Source: Amycolatopsis australiensis (lineage in GTDB: Bacteria; Actinomycetota; Actinomycetes; Mycobacteriales; Pseudonocardiaceae). From it: a stretch of DNA of 64,000 nt. The translations under genes and the position numbers were made by a program. Within the stretch, counting starts at the first letter, position 1. Each line of letters starts with the position of its first letter. Below, in pieces: positions 43,675 through 55,008 of this stretch. The notes below the pieces were generated by a model, which saw nothing but the letters and a program-made list of their open reading frames with translations, was not told the origin of the DNA and did no database searches. Location: contig NZ_FPJG01000006.1 in NCBI RefSeq assembly GCF_900119165.1, positions 2,542,001 through 2,606,000 on the forward strand, given 5' to 3'.

Positions 43675-44398
43675 TGTCTCAGGACTTGCCGGACAGTTTC
43701 TGGCTGGTGAGGCGTCGGTAGCGTACCGATCGGTCTGACGTGAGCTGGCGGGCGATCGTGTCGCCGATCATGACGGTGACGCGGTCGCCTTGCCGGTGGA
43801 CGGTGGCGGTGCGGCCGGTGCAGGCACGGCCCAGGACGATGGAGCAGCCGGAGAAGGCGATCACGCCGGTGGCCAGACCGGTCGGGTGGTGATGCCGCTG
43901 GGTCGGCGCGGGCCGGTGGCGGGGATGGCTTTCGGCAGGGTGTCGTAGCGTTGCCGGGGTGCCTGACCGTCCAGGCTTTGGTGGCGGCGGTGGTTGTAGA
44001 CCTGCCGATACTCCTGCAGCAGTTGCGGAAGCGGGTCGAGGGTGGCAGCGGGCCGACCGCGGTGTTTGCCGGCGAAGGCCTGTTGCAGTGCGGTCCAGGT
44101 GCCGGCAGTCGTCTCGCCGGGCGTGGCGCAGGTGCCGACATCGAGGCGGGAGTGGTCGTCAGGAGCTGGTTGATGCAGGCCTTGGTGCCGTCGGCGAGGT
44201 AGTGCTCCACGCCGTCGATCTGCCGGCAGCCGTCGGGGCCGGCGTGTTCGAACCGGCGCCGGGTCTTCGGTTTCTTGCGTGGTTGCGGGGTGATCTGGCC
44301 GTGTTCGCGCAGGATGCTCTGCCCATGGACGCATGATCACCACAAACGCCCTGGTCACCCTGCGACAGGCCGGTCAGTGTCCGCGATGTCGTGAGACA
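43675..44398 (-). mobile_element. IS481-family insertion sequence remnant
   Basis: Imperfect inverted ends: TGTCTCAGGACTTGCCGGAC at 43675 and, in reverse complement, TGTCTCACGACATCGCGGAC from 44398. They match at 18 of 23 positions over the full end. A second copy of TGTCTCAGGAC lies 25 bases outside the left end (43650-43660). At ~724 bases the element is shorter than an intact IS481 (about 1 kb), in line with an internal deletion. It sits at the right border of the accessory insert between prmC and tsaC. Confidence 0.7.
43679..44335 (-). pseudogene. IS481-family transposase pseudogene
   Basis: The minus strand shows pieces of an IS481 transposase in different frames: REHGQITPQPRKKPKTRRRF, EHYLADGTKACINQLL, DDHSRLDVGTCATPGETTAG, then (after loss of most of the DDE catalytic core) EYRQVYNHRRHQSLDGQAPR, and finally VIAFSGCSIVLGRACTGRTA through RYRRLTSQKLSGKS to the TGA. 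Frameshifts plus the core deletion make it inactive. Confidence 0.85.
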
Positions 44399-44475
44399 TC
44401 GGCTGTCGACGGGGTCCTCAGACTCGACATGGGGCTGGCGCCCTCCTTGCCGCTCACGAGGCTAGGCTTGCCCCC

Positions 44476-45126
44476 ATGAGCGTGGTCTACGACTGCAGCA
44501 AGCGGGAGTCCCGCGCCGACGGGCTGGCGGCGGCCGCGGGCGCGGTGCGGTCGAGCAGGCTCGTCGTCCTGCCGACCGACACGGTGTACGGCATCGGCGC
44601 CGACGCGTTCGACGCGGGCGCGGTCCAGGCGCTGCTGCGCGCGAAGAACCGCGGCCCGGACATGCCGGTCGGCGTGCTCGTCGGCTCCTGGTCCACTGTG
44701 GACGGACTCGTGCTCGGCGTGCCCCCGCAGGCGCGCGCGCTCATCGAAGCCTTCTGGCCGGGTGATCTGTCCATAGTGCTCCCGCACGCGCCGAGCCTGC
44801 AGTGGAACCTCGGCGACGCGCGCGGCACCGTGATGCTGCGGATGCCGCTGCACCCGGTGGCGCTGGAGCTGCTGCGCGACGTCGGCCCGATGGCCGTCTC
44901 GAGCGCGAACGTCTCCGGCCGCCCGCCGGCCAGGACCGCGCAGGAGGCGCAGGAACAGCTCGGCGACTCCGTCGCGGTCTACCTCGACGGCGGGCCGAGC
45001 GGCACGGCGGCCGCGTCGAGCGTCGTGGACCTCACCGGCACCGAGCCGGTGGTGCTGCGCGAGGGCGCGGTGAGCAGGGCGGCCATCGCGGAGGTGCTCG
45101 GTGTGCCCGCGGAATCGCTGGCCTGA
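44476..45126 (+). CDS. tsaC: Threonylcarbamoyl-AMP synthase, TsaC/YrdC type
   Basis: A 216-residue single-domain YrdC protein: SRLVVLPTDTVYGIGADAFD, AKNRGPDMPVGVLVGS and VSSANVSGRPPARTAQEA are conserved. It makes threonylcarbamoyl-AMP for tRNA t6A. It has the place of the housekeeping copy in the prfA-prmC-tsaC-wecA-atp order. It lacks the Sua5 domain present in the paralogue at 3418. Transcription continues into wecA and the atp genes in relatives. Confidence 0.93.
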   Translation: MSVVYDCSKRESRADGLAAAAGAVRSSRLVVLPTDTVYGIGADAFDAGAVQALLRAKNRGPDMPVGVLVGSWSTVDGLVLGVPPQARALIEAFWPGDLSIVLPHAPSLQWNLGDARGTVMLRMPLHPVALELLRDVGPMAVSSANVSGRPPARTAQEAQEQLGDSVAVYLDGGPSGTAAASSVVDLTGTEPVVLREGAVSRAAIAEVLGVPAESLA

Positions 45127-45200
45127 AGCCGGATCCGGCCCCGAACCGCGGCACGATAGCGTGTCGCGGGTGACCCCGACCCCGCGAGCGTGACGCACCC

Positions 45201-46358
45201 GTGCCGCCCACATCCGGTCTCCTCCCCATCCGGGAATACATCCTCGTCGCGCTGACCGCGACGGCCGTGACGTACCTGCTCACCGGCGTCGTGCGCCGGA
45301 TCGCGATCCGCGTCGGCGCGATCGCCAACCCGCGTGCCCGCGACGTGCACGTCGCCCCGATCCCGCGGATGGGCGGGGTCGGCATCTACCTCGGCGTCGC
45401 CGGCGCGATGGGCCTGGCCCACCAGCTGCCCGCGCTGTCGCACGGCTTCGACGCCTCGTTCGACTCGGTCGGCGTGCTGCTCGCCGCCGGGGTGATCTCG
45501 CTGATCGGCGCGCTCGACGACCGGTTCGAGCTGGACGCCTGGACGAAGCTGGCCGGCCAGGTGATGTGCGCCGGGATCCTGGTCATCTTCGGGGTGCAGT
45601 GGGTGTCGTTCTGGGTGCCGTGGGGCGGCACCGGCGGCTCGTTCGGCTCGGTGCTCGTGCTCGACAAGAACCAGGGCGCGCTGCTGACCGTCGTGATGGT
45701 CGTGGTGATGGTCAACGCGATGAACTTCGTCGACGGCCTCGACGGGCTGGCCGGCGGCCTCGGCTTCATCGCGGCGGCGGCGACGTGCGCGTTCTCGCTC
45801 GGCCTGCTGGACAGCTCCGGCGGCGACGTCGGCACCTACCCGCCGGCGCTCATCGCGGCGACGCTCGCCGGCGCGTGCCTGGGTTTCCTGCCGTACAACT
45901 TCCAGCCCGCGAAGATCTTCATGGGCGACTCCGGGTCGATGATGATCGGCCTGATGCTCGCGGGCGCGACGACGTCGGCGTCCGGGCGCGTGCCCTACCC
46001 GCAGTTCAGCGGCAAGGACGCGATCGCGCTGCTGTCGCCGCTGGTGGTCGTGGCGGCGGTGCTGTTCGTGCCGCTGCTGGACCTGATCATGGCCGTGGTG
46101 CGCCGCACCCGCCGCGGCGAGAGCCCGTTCGCGGCCGACAAGATGCACCTGCACCACCGGCTGCTGGAGATCGGGCACTCCCAGCGCCGGGCGGTGCTGC
46201 TGATCTACCTGTGGGCGGGCATCCTCGCGTTCGGCGCGGTCTCGGTCACCCTGTTCGACGACGCCGCGGCGCTGTGGATCATCGGGGCCGGCCTGGTGTT
46301 CGCGGTGGTGGTGTCGATCATCCCGCGGCTGCGCTCGCGCAACCAGCCCGGAACCTGA
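45201..46358 (+). CDS. wecA: Polyprenyl-phosphate GlcNAc-1-phosphate transferase (WecA/Rfe-like)
   Basis: A 385-residue, roughly eleven-span PNPT-family enzyme. GALDDRFELDAW (Asp-Asp motif), AMNFVDGLDGLAGG, FMGDSGSMMIGL and MHLHHRLLEIG are the catalytic and substrate motifs; the HxHH motif marks the WecA branch rather than MraY. It moves a sugar-1-phosphate, probably GlcNAc-1-P, from UDP to polyprenyl phosphate, priming cell-wall linker (arabinogalactan-type) synthesis. The start is a GTG. In this conserved place in actinobacteria it is usually annotated rfe/wecA. Confidence 0.92.
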   Translation: MPPTSGLLPIREYILVALTATAVTYLLTGVVRRIAIRVGAIANPRARDVHVAPIPRMGGVGIYLGVAGAMGLAHQLPALSHGFDASFDSVGVLLAAGVISLIGALDDRFELDAWTKLAGQVMCAGILVIFGVQWVSFWVPWGGTGGSFGSVLVLDKNQGALLTVVMVVVMVNAMNFVDGLDGLAGGLGFIAAAATCAFSLGLLDSSGGDVGTYPPALIAATLAGACLGFLPYNFQPAKIFMGDSGSMMIGLMLAGATTSASGRVPYPQFSGKDAIALLSPLVVVAAVLFVPLLDLIMAVVRRTRRGESPFAADKMHLHHRLLEIGHSQRRAVLLIYLWAGILAFGAVSVTLFDDAAALWIIGAGLVFAVVVSIIPRLRSRNQPGT

Positions 46359-46407
46359 CCGGCCGGGTTCTCTACACTCGGTGGCTGAACCGAGCAGGGA
46401 GCCAGCC

Positions 46408-46851
46408 GTGAGCGAGACCGAAACCGAAGCGCAGGAGAACCCGCACGCCAAGGTGGTGCTGGAGGCCGCCCGCGCGATGACGAAGGCTTCGCTGCTGATC
46501 ACCCCGCCCGCGGTCGTCGTCTGCATCGCCCTCTTCAGTGTCCTTTTCGGCCTGCCCGGCTTCCTCGGCTCGCTCGTCGGCGGCGTGCTCGCCATGCTGG
46601 CGTCGCTGTCCACGCTCGGCCTGATGAAGTTCAGCGCGGGCCAGGACCCGATGTTCGTCATGGTGATCGCGCTCGGCGGGTACGTCGTGAAGGTCGTGCT
46701 GCTGTTCGGGGCGCTGACGCTGCTGAAGGGCGTCACCGCGCTGCACCCGCTGTCGCTCGGCATCACCATGATCGTGGCCATCCTGCTGGCCGCCGCGGCC
46801 GAATTCGCGGCCTTCCGCAAGACCAAGATCCCGACGATCATCCCGTCCTGA
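46408..46851 (+). CDS. atpI: ATP synthase accessory protein I-like membrane protein
   Basis: A 147-residue protein with four membrane segments (LLITPPAVVVCIALFSVLFG, FLGSLVGGVLAMLASLSTLG, MFVMVIALGGYVVKVVLLFG, LSLGITMIVAILLAAAAEFA). Size and place directly before atpB match the actinobacterial AtpI-like protein, thought to help c-ring assembly or Mg2+ uptake. I chose the GTG at VSETETEAQ with AGGGAG upstream; GTG at 46381 would add nine residues. Confidence 0.78.
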   Translation: MSETETEAQENPHAKVVLEAARAMTKASLLITPPAVVVCIALFSVLFGLPGFLGSLVGGVLAMLASLSTLGLMKFSAGQDPMFVMVIALGGYVVKVVLLFGALTLLKGVTALHPLSLGITMIVAILLAAAAEFAAFRKTKIPTIIPS

Positions 46852-47373
46852 CGCTGTCCGTTTTGCCGTGGACTTCCGTTACGGACGGTGAACCGGGCCG
46901 CGGCCGGCGGGGTGTGACCGGGAGCACAGGCGCGCGTTCCGGAAAACCGTCCCGGGCCTGCCGCCTGCGCCGTTGCCGAACCGGTCCCGGCCCGCTGCGG
47001 ACCTGGGTCCCGGGACCACCCGGGACCTAAGTCCTGGGCTGATCGGTTGGTATGGAGTACGCCTGTACGGCACTGATTGACCTGCTGGTATGGTCCGCGT
47101 CAAGGGTGGCGGCCTCGGCCGCGCACTCCCTAAGACGAACCGCGATCAGCAGTGTGGCGACCGACTGGTTCCGCCTCTTCCGCCGCTGGTCCGAAGTAGA
47201 CCGCAGGGCAGTGTTCACGCGAGAGAACCCCGTGTGCAGAACGTGAAGGCGTGTTCTGCGCACGGTGGGGTAGCCGCCTCCGGCGTCCCGATACGTATCG
47301 GGTACGTTAAGTCCAGATCGTGACGATTCCCCCGGCGGAGTGAACGCCGGCCGGGAGAACCGGAAGGAGCCCA
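46852..47373. promoter_or_regulatory. Long regulatory gap upstream of atpB (DosR-like box and 16-base palindrome)
   Basis: This 522-base gap has no convincing gene; the small open frames in it lack ribosome sites and conserved features. CCCGGGACCTAAGTCCTGGG at 47019-47038 resembles the DosR/DevR box (GGGAC-N4-GTCC core, 14 of 20 positions of the consensus). CCCGATACGTATCGGG (47287-47302) is a perfect 16-base palindrome 71 bases before the atpB start, followed by TACGTTAAG. GGTCCCGGGACC is a further palindrome at 47007-47018. The atp operon promoter must lie here. Confidence 0.45.
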
Positions 47374-48159
47374 GTGGGCGCGCTGGTATTGGCCGAGGGA
47401 GCGGTGTTTTCGCCGCCCGGCGCCGAAAGCTTCGAGTTGCCGCCGTTGTTCGGCGCGGTCACCAAGCCGATGCTGCTCGTCGTGCTCTCGGTGGTCATCA
47501 TCGCGACGTACTTCCTGCTGGCGACCCGCAAGCTCAAGGTCGTGCCGAGCAAGGGGCAGTTCGTCGCGGAGTCGATCTACAACTTCAGCCGCAACAACAT
47601 CGCGCGCGAGCAGATCGGCTCACACGACTTCAAGCGGTTCGTGCCGCTCATCTTCACGTTGTTCACCTTCATCCTGGTGAACAACCTCTACGGGATCATC
47701 CCCGTCCTGCAGTTCCCGACCATGGCGCGGTTCGGCTTCCCGATCGCGCTGTCGGTGCTCGTCGTCTACCCGGTGTACCACTACGTCGGGTTCAAGCGGC
47801 ACGGTTTCGGCGGCTACTTCAAGAAGGAACTGGCCCCGCCGGGCGTCCCGGCCGCGGTGCTGCCGCTGTTCGCGCTGATCGAGTTCGCGGAGAAGTTCTT
47901 CCTCAACCCGCTCACGCTCGCCATCCGTGTTTTCGCCGCCATGTTCGCGGGTCACCTGATCCTGGCGGTGTTCACCCTCGGCGGCACCTTCCTGCTGACC
48001 GAGACGTCGAGCTGGGCGCTGAAGCCGGTTTCGCTGGTGGCCTGGATCGTGGCCATCGGCATGACGTTCCTCGAGGCCTTCATCCAGGTGCTGCAGGCCT
48101 ACATCTTCGCCCTGCTGTCGGCCGGGTACATCGGCGCCGCGCTGGCGTCGGAGCACTGA
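47374..48159 (+). CDS. atpB: ATP synthase F0 subunit a
   Basis: A 261-residue membrane subunit forming the proton half-channels beside the c-ring. The essential arginine is in NPLTLAIRVFAAMFAGH, and the C-terminal helix FLEAFIQVLQAYIFALLSAGYIG is typical (split as FLEAFIQVLQAYIF and ALLSAGYIG). The start is GTG with AAGGAG upstream. First gene of the structural atp operon. Confidence 0.96.
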   Translation: MGALVLAEGAVFSPPGAESFELPPLFGAVTKPMLLVVLSVVIIATYFLLATRKLKVVPSKGQFVAESIYNFSRNNIAREQIGSHDFKRFVPLIFTLFTFILVNNLYGIIPVLQFPTMARFGFPIALSVLVVYPVYHYVGFKRHGFGGYFKKELAPPGVPAAVLPLFALIEFAEKFFLNPLTLAIRVFAAMFAGHLILAVFTLGGTFLLTETSSWALKPVSLVAWIVAIGMTFLEAFIQVLQAYIFALLSAGYIGAALASEH

Positions 48160-48214
48160 GAACACAAGCCCCCGATCCACGCGAGCGCGTGGACCGAAGT
48201 GAAGGGAAACGCAC

Positions 48215-48472
48215 GTGAGCAACATCGTTCTGGCCGAGGCCGCGACGCAGGCTGTCAACATCAACCCGGGTCTCGCCGCCATCGGCTACGGCCTGGGCGC
48301 GATCGGCCCCGGTATCGGTGTGGGTCTGATCTTCGCCGCCGTCATCAACGGCACCGCGCGTCAGCCGGAGGCGCAGGGCAAGCTGCAGGGCATCGGCTTC
48401 TCGACCTTCGTCCTGACCGAGGTGCTCGCCCTGATCGGCATCGTCATCTACTTCATCGCCTCCGCCGCCTGA
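48215..48472 (+). CDS. atpE: ATP synthase F0 subunit c
   Basis: An 85-residue hairpin of two membrane helices. The proton-carrying carboxylate is Glu69 in [11 protein letters not shown]; the polar loop is ARQPEA. The glycine-rich first helix ([20 protein letters not shown]) fits c-ring packing. The equivalent subunit is the bedaquiline target in mycobacteria. Confidence 0.97.
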   Translation: MSNIVLAEAATQAVNINPGLAAIGYGLGAIGPGIGVGLIFAAVINGTARQPEAQGKLQGIGFSTFVLTEVLALIGIVIYFIASAA

Positions 48473-48501
48473 GTCCTCGGCTCATCGCTTAAGGAGACGC
48501 C

Positions 48502-49062
48502 GTGCTGAACAGTGCCATGCTCCTCGCCGCAGAGGAAAAGGTGCACAACCCGATCATCCCCGACATCTCGGAGCTGATCCTCGGCATCGTCGCCTTCCTG
48601 ATCCTGCTGTTCATCCTCAAGAAGTACGTCGTCCCTCGCTTCGAGGCCGCGTACGAAGAGCGTGCGCAGAAGATCGAGGGCGGCATCGAGAAGGCCGAGA
48701 AGGCCCAGGCCGAAGCCGAAGAGGCGCTGGCCAAGTACCGGGCCCAGCTGCAGGAGGCCCGCACCGAGGCCGCGAAGATCCGCGACGACGCCCGGCTCGA
48801 AGCCGAGCAGATCAAGGCGGAGCTGCGGGCCGAGGCCGAGGCCGAGTCGCAGCGGATCGTCGCGCAGGGCCAGGCCCAGCTGCAGGCCCAGAAGGCGCAG
48901 ATCATCGCCGAGCTGCGGGCCGACATGGGCCGCAACGCGGTCGAGCTGGCCAGCCGGATCGTCGGCGAGTCGCTCGAGGACGAGGCGCGCCGCCGCGGCA
49001 CCGTCGACCGGTTCCTGGCGGAGCTGGAGTCCGCCGGGGCCTCCAACGGAGCGGGGAAGTAA
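48502..49062 (+). CDS. atpF: ATP synthase F0 subunit b
   Basis: A 186-residue peripheral-stalk subunit. One membrane helix (ELILGIVAFLILLFILKKYV) is followed by a long charged coiled coil (EKAEKAQAEAEEALAKYRAQ and onward to EAEAESQRIVAQGQAQLQAQ) and a C-terminal segment contacting delta. The GTG start has AAGGAGA upstream, 29 bases after atpE. Confidence 0.96.
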   Translation: MLNSAMLLAAEEKVHNPIIPDISELILGIVAFLILLFILKKYVVPRFEAAYEERAQKIEGGIEKAEKAQAEAEEALAKYRAQLQEARTEAAKIRDDARLEAEQIKAELRAEAEAESQRIVAQGQAQLQAQKAQIIAELRADMGRNAVELASRIVGESLEDEARRRGTVDRFLAELESAGASNGAGK

Positions 49063-49067
49063 CCAGA

Positions 49068-49892
49068 ATGACGCTGCATGCTGCGAGCCGTGAAGCGCTC
49101 GGCCTCGCCGAGGAACGCCTCGGCGAGGTTCTGGCCGACGCGGGTGCCGACGCGGCCACGGTCGGCGACGAGCTGCTCTCGGTCGTCGACCTGCTGGACC
49201 GGGAAATCGGCCTGCGCCGGGCGGTGAGCGACGCCTCGACGACGTCGGAGGCGCGCACCGCGCTGGTGCGCCGGCTGTTCGACGGCAAGCTGTCCGAACC
49301 GGCCCTGAAGGTCCTCGACACCGTGGCGGGCAGCCGCTGGTCCAGTCCCCGTGAGCTGACCGACGGGCTCGAGTCGCTCGGCCGCTCGGCCCTGCTCACC
49401 GCGGCGGAGAAGACCGGGAACGTCGACACCGTCGAGTCCCAGCTCTTCCAGGTCGCGCGCGTCGTGGCCAACCACCCGGAGCTCGAGGCCGCGCTGTCGG
49501 ACCTGACCGGGCCCGCCGACGCCAAGCGCACGCTGGTGCGCGGGCTGTTCGCCGACAAGGTGGACGTGGTCACCGAGACCCTCGTCGAGCAGGTCGTCCG
49601 CCGGGCCAAGGGCCGCGGCGTCGGCGTCGGGCTCGACAAGCTGGTCAAGCTGGCCGCGGAACGCCGTGAGCGCTCGGTCGCGTACGTGACCAGCGCGAAC
49701 GCCCTGACCGACGAGCAGACCGCCCAGCTGGGCGCGAAGCTCAACGACCTCTACGGGCGGCCGATCGCGCTGCACGTCGAGGTCGACCCGCGGCTCGGCG
49801 GCGGGCTCGTCGTCCGCGTCGGCGACGAGGTCATCGACGGGAGCGCGGCGGGTCAGCTGGCGGCGCTGCGCAGGCGGCTGGCCCGGGCATAG
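49068..49892 (+). CDS. atpH: ATP synthase F1 subunit delta
   Basis: A 274-residue subunit, long as in other actinobacteria, linking the b stalk to the top of the alpha/beta hexamer. The C-terminal part has the OSCP-type segments VAYVTSANALTDEQTAQLGA and DPRLGGGLVVRVGDEVIDGS. Five bases after atpF. Confidence 0.95.
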   Translation: MTLHAASREALGLAEERLGEVLADAGADAATVGDELLSVVDLLDREIGLRRAVSDASTTSEARTALVRRLFDGKLSEPALKVLDTVAGSRWSSPRELTDGLESLGRSALLTAAEKTGNVDTVESQLFQVARVVANHPELEAALSDLTGPADAKRTLVRGLFADKVDVVTETLVEQVVRRAKGRGVGVGLDKLVKLAAERRERSVAYVTSANALTDEQTAQLGAKLNDLYGRPIALHVEVDPRLGGGLVVRVGDEVIDGSAAGQLAALRRRLARA

Positions 49893-49949
49893 CCCCAGGT
49901 CACACAAGACTTTGCATACTGGCAAGAACGAAGCGAGAGCGGGAAAGAC

Positions 49950-51587
49950 ATGGCCGAGCTGACGATCTCCTCGGATGAGATCCGTAGCGCGATCGAGAAC
50001 TACGTCTCGAGTTACGCCCCGGACGTGAGCCGGGAAGAAGTTGGCGTCGTGATCGACGCGGGTGACGGCATCGCCCACGTCGAGGGCCTCCCCTCGGCCA
50101 TGGCCAACGAGCTGCTCGAGTTCCCCGGCGGCGTCCTGGGCGTCGCCCTGAACCTGGACGCGCGGTCCATCGGTGCCGCGATCCTCGGTGACTTCGAGAG
50201 CATCGAAGAGGGCCAGCAGGTCAAGCGCACCGGCCAGGTCCTGTCGGTGCCGGTCGGCGACGGCTACCTCGGCCGTGTCGTCAACCCGCTGGGCCAGCCG
50301 ATCGACGGCCTCGGCGACATCGAGACCACCACCCGCCGCGCCCTGGAGCTCAAGGCCGCCTCGGTGGTCGAGCGCCAGCCGGTGTCGGAGCCGCTGCAGA
50401 CCGGCATCACCGCCATCGACGCGATGACCCCGATCGGCCGCGGCCAGCGCCAGCTGATCATCGGTGACCGCAAGACGGGCAAGACCGCCGTCGCCGTGGA
50501 CACGATCATCAACCAGAAGGCCAACTGGGAGACCGGCGACCCGAAGAAGCAGGTCCGCTGCATCTACGTCGCGGTCGGCCAGAAGGGCTCCACGATCGCC
50601 TCGGTCAAGAAGTCCCTCGAGGACGCCGGCGCGCTGGAGTACACCACCATCGTCGCGGCCCCCGCGTCCGACTCGGCCGGCTTCAAGTGGATCGCGCCGT
50701 ACACCGGCTCGGCCATCGGCCAGCACTGGATGTACGAGGGCAAGCACGTCCTCATCGTGTTCGACGACCTCACCAAGCAGGCCGACGCCTACCGCGCGAT
50801 CTCGCTGCTGCTGCGCCGCCCGCCGGGCCGCGAGGCGTTCCCCGGCGACGTCTTCTACTTGCACTCCCGCCTGCTGGAGCGCTGCGCGAAGCTGTCGGAC
50901 GAGCTGGGCGGCGGTTCGCTGACCGGCCTGCCGATCATCGAGACCAAGGCGAACGACGTGTCGGCCTACATCCCGACGAACGTCATCTCGATCACCGACG
51001 GTCAGTGCTTCTTCCAGTCCGACCTGTTCAACTCGGGCCAGCGCCCGGCCATCGACGTGGGTATCTCGGTCTCCCGCGTGGGTGGTGCCGCGCAGGTCAA
51101 GGCGATGAAGTCGGTCTCCGGTTCGCTCCGGATCGACCTGTCGCAGTACCGCGAGCTGGAGGCCTTCGCGGCTTTCGCCTCGGACCTCGACGACGCCTCG
51201 AAGGCGCAGCTCGAGCGTGGTGCCCGGCTGTACGAGGTGCTCAAGCAGCCGCAGTACTCGCCGATCCCGGTCGAGGAGCAGGTCGCCACGGTGTACCTGG
51301 GCACGAACGGCCACTACGACTCGGTCCCGGTCGAGGACGTGCGCCGCTTCAACCACGAGTTCATCGAGTCGGCCCGCCGCAAGCACGCCGACGTGCTGGG
51401 CGCGATCCGCGACACCGGCAAGTTCGAGGACGAGACGGCCGACCGGCTGGTCGCCGCGGTGAACGAGTTCAAGAAGGAGTTCACGACCTCCGAGGGCAAG
51501 CCGCTCGAGGAGAACGCGGACGCCATGGACGCCGACAAGGTCGGGCACGAGACCGTCAAGGTCAACAAGCCCGCGCCGAAGAAGTGA
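49950..51587 (+). CDS. atpA: ATP synthase F1 subunit alpha
   Basis: A 545-residue non-catalytic nucleotide-binding subunit. Walker A is GDRKTGKT (172-179); [15 protein letters not shown] and the Arg-finger region [10 protein letters not shown] are present. A C-terminal extension ([20 protein letters not shown]) beyond the usual ~510 residues is typical of actinobacteria, where it helps limit ATP hydrolysis in mycobacteria. Start ATG with GAGAGCGGGAA upstream. Confidence 0.97.
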   Translation: MAELTISSDEIRSAIENYVSSYAPDVSREEVGVVIDAGDGIAHVEGLPSAMANELLEFPGGVLGVALNLDARSIGAAILGDFESIEEGQQVKRTGQVLSVPVGDGYLGRVVNPLGQPIDGLGDIETTTRRALELKAASVVERQPVSEPLQTGITAIDAMTPIGRGQRQLIIGDRKTGKTAVAVDTIINQKANWETGDPKKQVRCIYVAVGQKGSTIASVKKSLEDAGALEYTTIVAAPASDSAGFKWIAPYTGSAIGQHWMYEGKHVLIVFDDLTKQADAYRAISLLLRRPPGREAFPGDVFYLHSRLLERCAKLSDELGGGSLTGLPIIETKANDVSAYIPTNVISITDGQCFFQSDLFNSGQRPAIDVGISVSRVGGAAQVKAMKSVSGSLRIDLSQYRELEAFAAFASDLDDASKAQLERGARLYEVLKQPQYSPIPVEEQVATVYLGTNGHYDSVPVEDVRRFNHEFIESARRKHADVLGAIRDTGKFEDETADRLVAAVNEFKKEFTTSEGKPLEENADAMDADKVGHETVKVNKPAPKK

Positions 51588-51598
51588 GCTGGTAGCTC

Positions 51599-53970
<2,372 letters not shown>

Positions 53971-53981
53971 GTTTCCGGGTG

Positions 53982-54113
53982 CGGCGGGGGCGGTGTCCTA
54001 TGTGGACTCAGGCCCCCGCCGTTCGCCTATTCGAATCGAATCCGCCTCCGCGGGAAGAAGTACGTCGGCGGGGCTTGAGTCAGACCTATTACACTCGGGA
54101 GTAACACCCCGAG
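53982..54113 (+). promoter_or_regulatory. Hairpin-rich spacer between atpD and atpC
   Basis: CGGCGGGGGC (53982-53991) pairs perfectly with GCCCCCGCCG (54012-54021), with an inner GTCC/GGAC stem. A second small hairpin CTCGGG/CCCGAG (54094-54099 and 54108-54113) stands just before the atpC ribosome site AAGGAG. The first could act as a terminator, a processing site or a stabiliser that lowers epsilon-subunit output. Nothing else recognisable in the gap. Confidence 0.5.
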
Positions 54114-54127
54114 CTAAGGAGTGCTAC

Positions 54128-54493
54128 GTGGCTGAGATGTCCGTGGAGCTGGTGGCCGTCGAGCGCCGTCTCTGGTCGGGTACCGCCACTTTCGTGGTGG
54201 CCCAGACCACCGAGGGTGAGATCGGCATCATGGCCGGCCACGAACCCGTGCTCGGGCAGCTCGTCGAGGGTGGCGTGGTCAAGGTGACGACCACCGACGG
54301 CGAGACGGTCTGCGCGGCCGTGCACGGGGGGTTCCTCTCCGTGACCGGCACGGGCGTCAGCATCCTCGCCGAGAGCGCCGAGCTGTCCGACGAGATCGAC
54401 GTCGACGCGGCGAAGGCGGCACTGAGCGCCGACGACGAGACCGAGCGGACGAGGGCCTCGGCCCAGCTCCGCGCGGCAGGTCAGTCGGCCTGA
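54128..54493 (+). CDS. atpC: ATP synthase F1 subunit epsilon
   Basis: A 121-residue subunit that couples gamma to the c-ring and restrains ATP hydrolysis. The N-terminal beta-sandwich has [20 protein letters not shown] and GHEPVLGQL; the C-terminal helical part is short ([20 protein letters not shown]). I chose the GTG opening VAEMSVELV, seven bases after AAGGAG. Confidence 0.93.
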   Translation: MAEMSVELVAVERRLWSGTATFVVAQTTEGEIGIMAGHEPVLGQLVEGGVVKVTTTDGETVCAAVHGGFLSVTGTGVSILAESAELSDEIDVDAAKAALSADDETERTRASAQLRAAGQSA

Positions 54494-54518
54494 GCGGGAG
54501 ACGGGCAGGAGCCGGGCC

Positions 54519-54953
54519 GTGAAGATCACCGTGGTCGTCATCGGGCTCCTGGCCGTGCTCGCCGTGCTGGCGGCCTGGTACGGCCAGCGGTGGTTCCGCA
54601 TGCGCCGCGGTGGTGGCGTGAGCGTCGCGCTGCGGTGGCGCCCGGACAACGCGCGCGCCGGCTGGCACCTGGGGCTCGGCCGCTACGAAGGCGACGAGTT
54701 CGTCTGGTACCGGGTGTGGAGCCTGCGGACCGGCCCGGACCGCGTCTTCCAGCGCGAAAGCATGCAGATCGCCGACCGGCGCGACCCCTCCGGCAGCGAG
54801 GCGTACGCGGTCCCCGAGGGGGCGACGGTGCTGCGCTGCGAGTCGGAGACCCAGGAGCCGATCGAGATCGCGATGGGGCCGGGCGCGCTCACCGGGTTCC
54901 TCTCCTGGCTGGAGTCCGCTCCGCCGGGGCGGCGCCTCCCGCGCGCGTCCTGA
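54519..54953 (+). CDS. DUF2550 membrane-anchored protein
   Basis: A 144-residue protein with one N-terminal membrane helix (TVVVIGLLAVLAVLAAWYG) and a ~120-residue domain containing GGGVSVALRWRP, GWHLGLGRYEGDEFVWYRV and VLRCESETQEPIEIAMG. DUF2550 proteins follow atpC throughout actinobacteria; their function is unknown. GTG start, 25 bases after atpC. Confidence 0.9.
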   Translation: MKITVVVIGLLAVLAVLAAWYGQRWFRMRRGGGVSVALRWRPDNARAGWHLGLGRYEGDEFVWYRVWSLRTGPDRVFQRESMQIADRRDPSGSEAYAVPEGATVLRCESETQEPIEIAMGPGALTGFLSWLESAPPGRRLPRAS

Positions 54954-55008
54954 CGCTGTCTCGAACCGAGACAGCCGGGAACCGTCCTCAGGGCCTACGG
55001 TGGAGGCC

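Noticed and set aside
47027..47323. Small open frames in the gap before atpB
   Set aside because: No ribosome sites, unnatural composition, and they run through the palindromes; best read as regulatory DNA.
48489..51548. 1019-codon minus-strand open frame opposite atpF-atpH-atpA
   Set aside because: Shadow of conserved ATP synthase genes; Leu/Arg/Val-rich without motifs.
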